A DNA stretch of 64,000 nucleotides from Melastoma dodecandrum (lineage: Eukaryota; Streptophyta; Magnoliopsida; Myrtales; Melastomataceae): NCBI GenBank assembly GCA_029817715.1, contig JARUPY010000538.1, positions 4,216,001 to 4,280,000 on the forward strand. Reading direction: 5' to 3'. The notes beneath the pieces were generated by a model that was given only the letters and a program-made list of their open reading frames with translations, was not told the origin of the DNA and made no database searches. Position 1 is the stretch's first letter, and each line of letters starts with the position of its first letter. A program made the translations under genes and the position numbers. Below are positions 1 to 11,491 of this stretch, in pieces.

Positions 1-2640
1 GCCGTACGTCGTCACTACAGCTCCAAAGAGAGGACTTTTCGAACAGGTAATGCACATTGACTGACCTCTCCAACAGACCAAATGATCTTCAATAGGTGAC
101 TGTCTTGACATAATTTTTTTCATATTTTTATGGTGATCAAGGACTTAGATAGGACCCTCGAAGTGGAGGACGTACGTGCAGTTTGTAACCGATCTTCTTA
201 CTGCAGTCCCTCTTCGAAGGGTATTCCGGGAGATCCAACCGTTGGATTATAGCCAAACTTTTCAGATCTAAACTATACTGAATGAACCGTAAGCATATGT
301 ACTTCGACCGTCAAAGTTTTAGGTAAGTTTAGATATGAATTGATGAACAGAACGTATGCAAGGCAGAATTCACTACACGTCACAGCCCCATTCCTTTCAT
401 GATCCTGAACTATCCCACCGTTGGATCGCCATTACACTTGACAGACGTGTTTGTCACTTAAGTGCAATCGTCTGGACATATTGTGCACATTTTTACGTTA
501 TGTGCACGGTATGTTTTCTATTTTTGCTTTTAAGCCGCCTTTTCTGTCCAGCAGCACACTGTTGTCTCAGAAACCACAATACCTGAAACTTTTAGTGGAC
601 AGTGTAACCAAACGGTTTACATAGGCACGTTCCCCTTTAAGTTTCGGAGATTTTGGGGCTGATTTCATAATTTTTCGATGTGTTTTGAGTGAGTTTTGGA
701 CCGGTTTTCCAATGTTCGCGCGGGCAGTCCCCATTTCACTTAACATCATACGTCCCTCATTTATCTCACACTTGTATTTTTATTTTGTATGTGTACTGAA
801 CATGCAACTTTGGGAAGACCAACTCCAAATTTTCGAAGATAACTCGAAGGCGCGTGTATCAAACCGCGTGGATCTTTCTGCGTGTGATGTCAAGATGTAA
901 AGCAGCCCCAACCGTCGTCTAAAGTGCAAAGGGGAGGTGCGCGCCTCCCCAAATTATTTTTTTTAATCCACCTATAACGGGTTGCGAGCACAAGTGTATA
1001 GGCTCGCAGTCACTGCCCTCCCCGCCCCCTTTAATATCAAAAATTGCTTGTGTTTGTAGCATGTCGTTAGGCAACTTAGGTTTATTACCGCATGTTGGTA
1101 TAAATCAACAAACACATGTTTAGGTCCAACACCCGAATAAGGTCCAACACCTGTAAAACAGTGACACGAGTTCGGAGTCATGCCCGGATAGGGTCAAATG
1201 CCCGTTAACCAAAACAATAAATTTTTTGTACTAAACACCACCTTTTCGCTTGTTAGAATGTAAGAGTTAGTAAATAGGAATCCCCGAACCGAACTGTTTT
1301 TCCGACTTAAACACTTTTAAAAATACTAAGTCAGTAGCAACTCTGTAATAGCTTACTTAGGTTAAGCCACAACAACTATTTTTACGGAGCCATCATGGAT
1401 TGGTAACGAAGATACGAGCCGCTCCCCGAGTCCTCTCAAAAGCTTCCAAATGAGGCCTTAACGCATCATTTCGCCTGTCTCCTCCAAGTGGGCGAAATGC
1501 CCCGTAGGCCCGTTCGGAAAGCAAGGGAGGGCCGAACCCAATTCACTTCCGTAGCGTCCGACGCTCGAGTCGCGACACTGACCGGATTGGGCCTTGGGGG
1601 AGCGGGCTCGGATCCTTGTGTTGCGAACACGGCCACGCTCGATCTAGGCCGGAGTGTGCGCGTATATAGGTCCCAATCGATCCTCCGGACCATCTTAACT
1701 ACGCCTCTCGACACGAATGAAGCCCAATCGATGGCCAAGAAGCAGTACTACATTCTTCGGCTCGCAAACCTCTACCGCAATCTGCCTCCATGTATATGAC
1801 TCTATTTGTTGTGATTTTATAAAAAATGGGTACTCAGTCTCGACGCGCTCGCCCTCAAAATGCCCTGTGCAGGAAGATCAGTACACATCGAAAAGAGAAG
1901 TCGTCTAGATATTTAGTCTCGTTGCCCGTCATATTGATGATATGCGTATCCAGAACATCGGCGTCTCCACGGAAAGAGATACCAAACCCACCCACCCTTC
2001 AAAACCAAAACCCCAATTCCTCAATTCACTCTAAAATCCCACCTACCCACTTCACCAATCCTTAGTCACTTTGGGAGCAAAAAAAGGGGGCAGTCTTTTT
2101 AACCATTCTCACCTCGAAAGCCCCAAGCTTAAAGTAGATTGGGAATAAGACAACAAACGCGAACAGCCCGATCAAAATGATACAAAGCAGAGGAGGAAGA
2201 TGGCGGCGAGATGGAAGAGCTGGGAGTCGACTGAGACGGGCAGGACGGACGGAGGAGCAGGGTCCACCGATTATACCTCCAGAGGGATTATTATAAATAT
2301 AAATTTTTAATAAAACAATTAATTATTCAGAATAAATATGTTATCAAACTTGTTCCTTAACTATAGTTATTGAAGTGGAAGGTGGTGCGGGCTACGCCAT
2401 ATTCGGCAGCACGAGGTCAGCCGATCTCATCCGCATGGGAACGGTGAGGACTGCTGCTGGGAGCTGAGCTATGGTCGATGACTAGCCAGTCCATGTTTGC
2501 GAACGAGGCCTGTCGCCCTGAATAGAGAAGGAAAAGTTGGTTCCAGAATGTGATTGGATTAAAGGATGCGCAGGGATCGATCTCACGACTGGAAGAGAGA
2601 AACGTAATCAACGAGCTAGGGTTCGCGCCTCCATTTCTTT
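1..2640. other. no recognisable gene
   Basis: This stretch has only short open frames, none with a family motif I recognise. Around 1100-1200 there are short repeated phrases (variants of GGTCCAACACC), which suggests decayed repeat sequence. A minus-strand frame at 2417-2611 lacks recognisable domains and a clear splice context. I see no gene, TIR or LTR that I can support. Confidence 0.4.
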
Positions 2641-2919
2641 AGTTGAGGCAACAAGACAGTCGACTACTTAGTTATATGAATTACAATTCAGATTGTTTTT
2701 CGAGAAATTATCGCCGCGAACAAGATTATCTTCCCATTCCCGAGTGTATGAACCGTCGGGCATAAGTCGGGTCCTCTTCCCTCGAAATCAATTTCTTCTA
2801 ACCCTAAACCCATCCCCCGACCTCCGAGCCCCCAAACCCCCGACGGTCGACGCTCGACGCCCAACGGCCCGACCTCCGACGCCTCCGAAACCTGCCCCCC
2901 GTCGCCTGTCACCCCATCC

Positions 2920-3050
2920 GACCTCCGACGCCTCCGTCCTCCTACGCCTGTCGCCCGTCACCCCATCCGACCTCCGACGCCTCCGTCCTCCTACGCCTGT
3001 CGCCCGTCACCCCATCCGACCTCCGACGCCCGTCGCCCGTCACCCCATCT
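2920..3050 (+). repeat. 49-bp minisatellite in the MULE-1 leader
   Basis: The unit beginning GACCTCCGACGCCTCCGTCC starts at 2920, 2969 and 3018, an exact 49-bp period. The third copy diverges after about 13 bases. MULE-2 has a similar CCGAC-rich leader at 18600-18806 without the regular tandem copies. The repeat lies in the 5' leader before the first intron of the transposase transcript. Confidence 0.85.
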
Positions 3051-3248
3051 GCTCTTCGTCCTCCGTCCGTCACCCCCTAAAAGTGGTATGTCCCTAAAAG
3101 TGATGTGATTATTCGTTTACGAAGCGTGCACTAAAGATTTTTGTTGTTACCATTATTTCGATGATTAATGGTATGTTGTTTGAATTTTTGTAGGTATTAT
3201 TAAGTTCGAAGAACTAGATAATTCACGTAAGTTTTATCTCACGTTTCA

Positions 3249-6200
3249 ATGTCGCAAGTTCATTTGTTGCTGTATGGAAATGAGAAAGTTATTCATGGTA
3301 GTCAAGGAGTAGGTTATAATAGGGGTACAGTGAAACGTATAAAGGTACCTGCTGATATCGACTATGTACAATTTGAAAGGGTAATTGCTAATGCGACGAG
3401 ATTAAATGAAGGCAGTAGGTTGGAAATATGTCATAGATATCCCGTTCCTTTGTATGGTCCTTCTGGCATAAATTTTGTGCTAGTACCTATTAGTGATGAT
3501 GAGGATGTTAGATTGTTGTGTGAGTTTGCGATGTCAAATGGTGACCGCATTCAAGAAGTGTATGTGATCTCAGTTTCTGGGAATTCTAGCAATGAAGGGA
3601 GGCCGACAAATTCACGAAGTAAGTATGGTTGCAACATGCAAGCCGTAGGAGTGAATGTGGATGAGAGGTTATTTCGAAATTAGTAGAAATATTCGTCGAT
3701 TGGTACCGGTGAACGAAGGGTGTAGCGGATATGGAGGTAATGTGGGGAATGGGGAGAATGGTGATAATGAGGATGATGGTGGTAATGATTATGAAGATGA
3801 TTATGAATAGGGTGGCCCATTTGAAGATTTACAACGTGATATGGGCGATGAAGTAGTTCTAAACGAAACTATATATCGGCGATGTGAGAATCATATCATT
3901 GATTCAATAGTGAATTCCAATAATGACGTCAATATTGATGATGAAATGTTCAACGGTGTTGATTTAGGGAACGAGGAAAATATTATGAGTGTCGGGGTCA
4001 ATGAGGCTGGTCCTTCTAGGAAGAAACGGTTAGAGAAACCTCTCTAATTCTATCTAGATAGTGGCGATACTGGGAAGGTGATTTTCGAGGAGGATGAGGA
4101 TGTTAGGATGACGGACGATCCAGACGCTGTGGTTGAATTTCGTAAAGGGATGCGGTTCAAGCATAAGAACCATCTCATTCATACGGTGAATATGTTTCAT
4201 ATCAAGAACCATTATAACTACGAAATTGTGGAGTCAGATAAGACGACATAGTCTGCGTTTTGTTCTGAGTTTGGATCTGGTTGCAAGTAGAGATTACGCG
4301 CGATTCAACATGCTTGTGATGATGAGTTTGAAATAACGATTGTTGGTGAGCCGCATACATGTTTAAATGCAGTGCTTTCCCAAGATCATGATCGACTTGA
4401 CTGTAACTTTATGGTTCCCTACTTCCGTACTTTTGTTAGAGAATCTCCTGAAGTGAAAGTGTCGTTCCTACGGAATGTAATAAAGGAGATATTTGGGCAC
4501 GAAGTAACTAGGAGATGAGTATGTGATGCAAAGAGGAAGGCAATTATAGTTGAATACGGCGAATGGGATGAATCTTATAATGAGTTACCGCATCTTATGA
4601 ATGCAATTAGAATTGCCAATCCTGGAACAATTGTTGATTGGGGTGCAACTTATAATCTTGGCGATGTGGAAGTATTCCACTTTCAGAGACTGTTTTGGGC
4701 GTTTGGATATTGTATTCAGGCATTTAATCATTGTCGGCCAGTTGTAAGTATAGATGACACATTTCTATATGGTAAATATAGGCATAAACTCTTAATTGCA
4801 TGTTATATGGACGGGGAGAACCATATTGTGCCGCTTGCATTTGTACTGGTTGATGAGGAAAGCTATGATTCATGGAGTTGGTTCTTGAGATGCCTTAAGG
4901 GATATGTCGTTGGTGATAGGACGGGAGGAGTATGCTTGATTTCCAACAGACATGCTGGCATTCAAGCGGCTGTGAATGATCCGTAGGTGGGTTGAACCCC
5001 GCCATTTGCGCATTGGCGGTTCTGTCTTAGACATGTCCCAAGCAATTTCAATACAAGATATAAAAATGTTGTTTGTAAAAGGAAGGTGATAGCCGCAGCG
5101 AAGAAATCGATGACTGTGAAGTACAAGAGCATTATGAGAAGCTTGTTTGAATCAATGCCAAAAGCTGGCGAGTTTTTCGCCGAGATGAATGAAGAGCAAT
5201 GGTGTTTGAGTCGGTATGGCTTTTATAGATATGGTCTTATGACTATGAATTTGAGCGAGAGTTACAACGCCAATATAAGAGGTGCTAGAAATCTTCCTAT
5301 TTCGACTCTTTTTAGGAAAATATGATATAACTGCGTATCATACTGGATAACCAGATGGGATGATGTAGACTCTGCGTTGAAAATTGGAGAAAGGTTTACA
5401 AGTGTTTATACAAATCGGTTGTTCAAATGTTTAGAGAAGGCCAAACGGTACGAAGTAGTGCTTCTCGATCGACAGGAGGGTAGATTTGACGTGAAAACTA
5501 GAGGAAAACATCGACTCAAGTATGTATTTCTTCAAGCGCGGAAATGCAGCTGCAAGAAGTTGCAAATCTATCGCATTTCTTGTTCACATGCTTTGGCATG
5601 TTATGCACACATACATGTGGATCATACCGCTGTCATTAGTCATTTCTACTCATTCGAGTGTCAGAAGGCCGTATATGCTTCCAAATGGCATTCTTTTGAT
5701 TGCAAAGATGATTAGCCGGAATATCCTTTTCCAAAAGTCAATCTCGACCCTACAAGAGTCAGACCAAAAGGGCATCCCAGGTCATCCCGTATACGTAATA
5801 AAATGGATATCAAGGAGAAATCTCGGAAAACTAGTTGTGGGTTATGTAGAAATGAAGGTCATAACCTACGTAGTTGTTCTAATAGGAATCTTTGTAAGTG
5901 CTTTTTCAATGTTTAAATTATATATTCTTGTTGTTTTTATACTTAACTTGTGTTTGTTTTTAACCCTTGCTATATTGTCTTACAGCAAAATGCGTTCAGG
6001 GCCAAAAAACACAAACGTTCTTAATGCTCATGGAGAGCATCGGTCGACGACTGTATGGGAAGCCGGATATAGTGTGGTATATCAACTTCTTTATTTTTAG
6101 ATTATTACATTATCTTTTATGTATTCGTACCTTGTTTATTAATTCGTGTTTTATTTACAGAATAACGTTCTAACTTGTCGTCGGGTAGAGAAATCACTGA

Positions 6201-8065
6201 AGGGAGTTGCCACCGATCCCAGGATGGATGTTTACCTCCATCAAGCAGGATTCTACGGAGTGGCTAAGCTTCCATTCATCTCCTTGGATTGGGCCCTTAT
6301 CACAACATCATTGATAGAACGCTGGAGGCCGAAGACGCACACCTTCCATATGTTGCAATTCAGCTAGGTTTGCCCGTAGATGGTGATGCGGTAATAGCAT
6401 ACACCTCTGTATCTAATGAGGCAGTGTGTCTAGAGTTATTAGGTCGGGTACCTAGGGGTGAAGGGCTGGTCGTATTAGACTGATCTGGCTGGCTGCCAAT
6501 TTTGGTGAGATCCCTACAGATGCCCTTGAGGAGTTAGTGCAGATGCATACCAGGGCTTATATTTTACAGCTGATTGGCGGGATGATATTCACTACGAAGT
6601 CAGACAGTTTAGTACACATATTCGGGTTGCCTCTACTAGCGGACTTTTAGAGGGCTGGACAGTACAGTTGGGGTAGTGCCTGCCTTGTGTGGCTTTATAG
6701 GAGTTTGTTAAGGCGGCTCACCACAAGGCATCTCAGATAGAGGGTCCCCTACAGATTTTGGCATGGGATAGATTCCCACATATAGCGCCTCTTAGACATC
6801 GAAACCCATTTGTAGAGGATATGTCTTTGAGCCATCGCCGGGCCGTTGCAAAGGATGTACGCACGGTCACTACCCATGTACTTTCCTCGTACAGAGAGGC
6901 CTTCGATAGGCAAAGCATGGATCAGGTAAATTTCTATATATAACAATTTCATTTCATTATATCGAACTCTCCTCACACATTCACATTGATATATGCAGAT
7001 TGTTTGGCATCCTTACCAGGAGGAGTTGATAGCCATGCTTTCAGATTATTACCGATCGGGAGAGTCTTTTTGGCGTGCCAGACTCCTTCTCATTTGCTTC
7101 TACATCGTGGAGTGGCATTATCTAGATAGAGTGATTCGTCAGTTTGGCGATCATCAGCTCGTGCCGGCAGAATGTGACACTAGCAAGGCACTCCATCGGA
7201 TGGATTTGCGCGGCAAGACGATGAACAACTGGAGAGAGGTCCATCGGGTGTTTGTGGAGCTGTGGGAAGATCGGATGAACAAGGTCGTGTCGCTGTTTTG
7301 GGAGTCTCGCATTAAATACTCCAAATGGTATGCGAAGCACACCAAACAATACATATCGCACATCGGCTTCATGCTATGCACAATAGTAAGTCGTTTATGA
7401 GTATCACATTACATTTTTCCATTTCATTTTTCAACTTTAACCTATATTTGTGATGTAGATGAAGAATTTCCGTAAGATTAAGCTTCGGTCCGACCAGTCC
7501 GTACTCGTTTCTCTTGCCGAGAAGTCCAGGCAGATGATGCGAGAGTATGCACAGGTACGATTGTATGGTCGTACCGGCGGGTTGGAAGATCAACCTGCAT
7601 ACGAGTTCATGTCGCCAGGTGGACAGCATATGGAGGAAGATCAACCTCATATGGACGATGCGGAAGATGAGCATGAAGATGCGGAGGTGCCACGGACATA
7701 CGAGGACCCCATATTTGATGAGGAGGGTCATGAAGTGCGAGAAGGCATGCTCATCTCGCAAGTTGCCCATATTGATGCCGATTACGGTACACCTTACTTC
7801 GAGGTTGGGTCCAGTTCGACCCCGGGAGCTCCGATTAAAGGGGCGAGAGAATTCGGGTAAGTCCTTTAATGTTCGATTGATTTGAACTCTCGTAACCCAA
7901 CTAATATAAGTTTTCAGGTATGACCATTCACAACAAGAAGAAGGACCTTCTCAAATCACGCAACTGTACCCGGATGATTCATCGGAGCAGCCTCACGTTC
8001 CAGAAGATCCCGCCATCATGCCTTATGTCAGGAGGAAATCGATGAGGCGTAGGGGACTTTATTGA
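3249..8065 (+). pseudogene. Mutator transposase + plant mobile domain, pseudogene
   Basis: The order of parts is as follows. A PB1-like N-terminal segment (3249-3660) is followed by a zinc-finger DNA-binding segment (about 4140-4350). The MULE DDE core (about 4590-5320) contains SIDDTFLYGKYRHKLLIA. A SWIM finger follows, with CSCKKLQIYRISCSHAL near 5550. Spliced exons from about 6170 to 7400 encode a PMD (QLGLPVDGDAV, WHPYQEEL, EWHYLDRVIRQFG). The second catalytic Asp of the usual SDRH motif reads SNRH. Compared with MULE-2 there are nonsense codons near 4249 and 4290 (both Trp in MULE-2), near 4516 (Arg) and near 4985 (Lys), plus a deletion near 3665 that shifts the frame. PMDs are known from plant MULEs and from the host MAIN/MAIL proteins. 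I infer one transcript because both copies share order and orientation. Confidence 0.82.
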
Positions 8066-8227
8066 TGTTTGTAAACGTTTATGGACTTTGCGTATGATAT
8101 TCTAAGGTTTTATGTATGATACGTTTATAATATGAATTGTTTCGAAGTTCGATGGTTTGGTTATTGTGTTGTTGAAACAGGGTTTCTAATATAATTCGTA
8201 AGTATTTAGTAATGTCTAATATAATTT

Positions 8228-8430
8228 GCCCCTTGTGCATTCTCCGAAGGGGTTCTCTAAGTGTTGGAGGGGCGGGTTTTGAAAACCCGCCCCTGCATGA
8301 GGGCACGTTTTGAAACCGCACCCTCATGCTTCCGCATAGGGGCGGGTTTTCCTTTGATACGTGGAGGGTGCATTTTGAAACCGTGCCCTCTTTATAAACG
8401 GAAGGGCGCGTTTTCAAAACGCGTCCCTTC
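8228..8430. repeat. subterminal palindrome array, MULE-1 right end
   Basis: Several near-palindromes are built from GGGGCGGGTTTT facing AAAACCCGCCCC, and from the related GGGCGCGTTTT facing AAAACGCGTCCC. They sit directly inside the TIR. The same array type occurs inside both TIRs of MULE-2. Subterminal arrays in DNA transposons often bind transposase; that role here is inference. Confidence 0.8.
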
Positions 8431-8512
8431 GACGGTAAAACCGTATTTTACGAAACTGGGACCGTATTTCGCAAATTTTTTTTAAAACAAACCGTATTTC
8501 CGTACAAAACTC
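8431..8512. repeat. MULE-1 right TIR
   Basis: About 82 bp matches the MULE-2 right TIR in the same orientation and the MULE-2 left TIR inverted. Hallmarks are ACGGTAAAACCGTATTTTAC at the inner end and CCGTATTTCCGTACAAAACTC at the outer end. No partner TIR was found on the left. Confidence 0.85.
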
Positions 8513-8756
8513 ACATTTCTCGCACGCAATCAAAATGAACTGCTAATGCCCACAATTGTTGTTTTTTTGCCTAATGTGTGGGTCCTAATGATATACAAAC
8601 CCAACAATTGTTCATCAAGTTGGTGGGGGGGGACCTTCCTGTCTTTGCTTCATTTGTTTCTTGCATTAACATATTTGAGTATTGAAACATTATATATATC
8701 ATACCCCAACCAAAATCAAAACTCTCCTTGTCAAAGACTTTGGCCTCTACTAAATC

Positions 8757-11491
8757 CTATGAACTCCCGGTGGAAATGGAGTCCTCCGGAGAAGCCGAGG
8801 AAGTAGTAGTGGTAGTGTCATAGTCACCACCACCATCATCACATTCCAAGTCCTCAAATCCAAAGAACGCCTCCTCATCTTCCTCCTCCTCCTCCTCCTT
8901 AGGCATCTCCCACTTATCCATGTCCAACTTCTCTGACATCATCACCATCAAAACCTGCCCAAAATCATCATCCCAATCAGTTTCCATAACATCACCGTAT
9001 GGCCTTAGAGCTGATTAACAACACCAAATGCAATGACAGCACAACAAGACAAGATTGGCCAAGCATGTCAAGGATCCTCAGCACACCCCCCAAAGAATAT
9101 CCAAATATCATGGCCAAGTCGCCATGTTATCATTAGTATTTAGAAAGATTTTGTGGGGACTATTGTTTCTAGCAAAAGATCATTTGATTCCCCCTCCCCC
9201 TAATAACAATAATTTAGGAATCACATGTAATCACATGGGTGTTCAACACCTCGTTTGACTATCCCACCCATCAAAAAATGAACAAAGAAGTTGTTTATAG
9301 ATCAGAGGTTTAGACAACACAAATCAATATAAACAATAGGAAGTCAAGATGTAAGATACCCTTTTAAAAGGGGGACTAAAGAATCGGTGCACTTAGAAGA
9401 TGACAATTTTTTTTTACACTTTTATTTAACCTTAATTAAGAATTGCTGGTCCACAAAACTACTTCTTGACTTTTCACATGGAATTAGCAACAGCCCTCTT
9501 TGATTAGGTTGATTGACATTCACCTATTTTCTTTTTAGCCCAATTAACTATTATCTCGAAATAAAAGTGGGTTAGGCCAGAAAAATGATGCACATATCAA
9601 AACACACTAGTGATTTGTTGTCTGCTGAGAATCTAGTTTTCAACTTGGCAAGGCAAATGGACAGTCGACAACTGGTTGCCAACTCCTCCACTAAGAAAAC
9701 CAAATAAAATTGGGATTGATCCCATCAAATACTTGAACCATGGAGAAAACCCATGTAGCTTAAACTGAAAACTAGAAATGGCTTATGCTTCAAATTTCAT
9801 TTGAAAGAAAGAAAAAGATGATAGATGGGTTTGGGGTTTTAGGTTACGTCACTCATGGTGGGCCGCCACGTGGCGGAAGCCCGGATGCACAAGGATGCCG
9901 CCAGGGCAAGTCTCCTCAACTCTGCCACGTCGTAATGACCATCCAGCCTCGGATCTATCAGCTTTTCTGTCTCCCCTCCTCTCAGTATCGGTTTGGCCTG
10001 TCAAAACCCCCACACCACCAAAAAAAAGGGCAGGAGAAGACATGGTCAGTCCCTTCCTTGGTTGTGTGCATGTTTAATGATGTCTTGTGAAGAGAAACCA
10101 GACAATGAACAGCAACAACAAATGGGAATGACCCCAACTCACACGGCGACCATCCCCAACCCCAACTAACATATGCATGAAATGAAAAAGACACTGTACT
10201 CTGTGCTGTTCGGTCGTCTCGTTATGAGTTTTGATCATCACTATTATGATTCTGAGTAGTTGGTGCTGCTGCTTATCTTACCCAGCTGTGCAGGCTCTGA
10301 TGAGACCCATCGACAGGTTTTCTGCCAGAAATGATTTCCAGCAACAGGACACCGAATGCAAAAACATCTGTCTTCTCGTCCACTATTCCATGCATGAAGT
10401 ACTCCGGGGCTAAATGCCTGCCACCAAACAACAACCTTGTTCATTAAAATTCTTACATCATCATGAGGCAACAAAAGAAAAGGTGGGTGTTTTGTTTTTA
10501 CCCGAATGTGCCTTCGATAGGGGAAATGGAATGGTGAGACCACTGAGATGGCAACCACTTGGCCAGCCCAAAGTCTGATATCTGAAAAGAAAAAGGACAC
10601 GAGAATAATATCAGGACCAGTTGAATTTCCCACCATTCCAGTGTTAAGTCTTGATGTGAGGGGAGTGAAGAGCTTGGATGTTGGATAAAGTACAAGGGGC
10701 TCGAAATCTGATGTCAGGAGGATGTTGGAGGACTTGATGTCCCGGTGGATGATCCTCCTCTGACAACCTTTGTGCAGGTAATGGAGGCCCCTGGCCGTCC
10801 CTAGCGCGACCTTGTACCTCGTCCTCCAGTCGATCACCGGCCTGTCCTCACCTGTCAAGAATGACGAGATCAGAACCCAGGAGAAGAAGAGATGACAAGG
10901 ATGGGTCATGCATGCGATTCGTTTGTTTACCATGGAGGAGAGAGGCGAGGGAGCCCCTGGAGGAGAACTGGAAGATGATGTAGAGTCCATTGTCGATGCA
11001 GCAGCCCAACAGGGACAGGACGTTGGGATGGCGGACGTGCCCCACCGTACCAATCTCCGTGAGGAACTCCTTCACCTTCCTCTCGTCGGCAGAGGCCCTC
11101 GTCAACCTCTTCACGGCTATCTCCTCCCCATCGTCACCTCCCAACTTCCCCTTGTAGACTTCCGCATAGCCCCCTTTGCCCACCAGGTTGTCTGAAAGAA
11201 ACAGACGATAAGAAATACACATCAACAACTTCCTCCTTAGGACTACATATTTTCTTTCTAAACATTCTAGACATGGTCACCTGCACTGAAGCCGTCGGTG
11301 GCCCGGAATATCTCGTCGTAGGAGAAGCATCTCCAGGAGGGCCTCTGGAAGGGAACTCCGGCAGTTTCATCGGCTCCAAAACCGTTGTTGTTGTTGCTGT
11401 CATCTTCTCTGGCGGCAGTGACATAACCGTCGAAACTACTCCTCTTGACGGAGAAGAGCCGCTTCAAGCTGTTGCTCCTGATGTATCTCAT
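8757..11491 (-). CDS. RLCK VI (RBK1/2-like) receptor-like cytoplasmic Ser/Thr kinase
   Basis: The 397-residue model has seven GT-AG exons: 11491-11281, 11191-10931, 10851-10694, 10581-10502, 10417-10282, 9997-9848 and 8954-8757. The summed length is in frame. The start begins [14 protein letters not shown], as in this family. The kinase has the glycine loop [11 protein letters not shown], the lysine in [17 protein letters not shown] and APE, so it should be active. There is no signal peptide or transmembrane segment, hence cytoplasmic. The last exon, 890 bp away, encodes an acidic tail ([19 protein letters not shown]) typical of RBK C-termini; without it the kinase would stop at RPTMSDVT. Family members bind ROP GTPases and act in pathogen and growth signalling. 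MULE-1 ends 245 bp downstream of the stop. I am confident of the family, less so of the exact orthologue. Confidence 0.92.

Larger units (their letters stand above)
2760..8512 (+). mobile_element. MULE-1, decayed Mutator-like element carrying a PMD
   Basis: This element is co-linear with MULE-2 at 18010-22647. Both have a GC-rich CCGAC leader, then a PB1-like N-terminal segment, Mutator transposase, SWIM finger, PMD exons, a palindrome array and a terminal inverted repeat. The right terminus is clear, because 8431-8512 matches the MULE-2 TIR. The left TIR and left palindrome array are absent: similarity to MULE-2 begins near 2760 at a shared AAGTCGGGT motif, so the left boundary is approximate and probably truncated. 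The right end lies 245 bp from the stop codon of the RLCK gene. The coding region is disrupted by several stops and one short deletion, so the copy is not autonomous. Confidence 0.8.

Noticed and set aside
2417..2611. Minus-strand ORF containing MDWLVIDHSS
   Set aside because: No family motif, no splice partner found and no homologous copy in the window.
10244..11053. 269-codon minus-strand ORF as its own gene
   Set aside because: It is a chance frame crossing RLCK exons and introns; only the [12 protein letters not shown] and [12 protein letters not shown] part is coding, within the spliced model.
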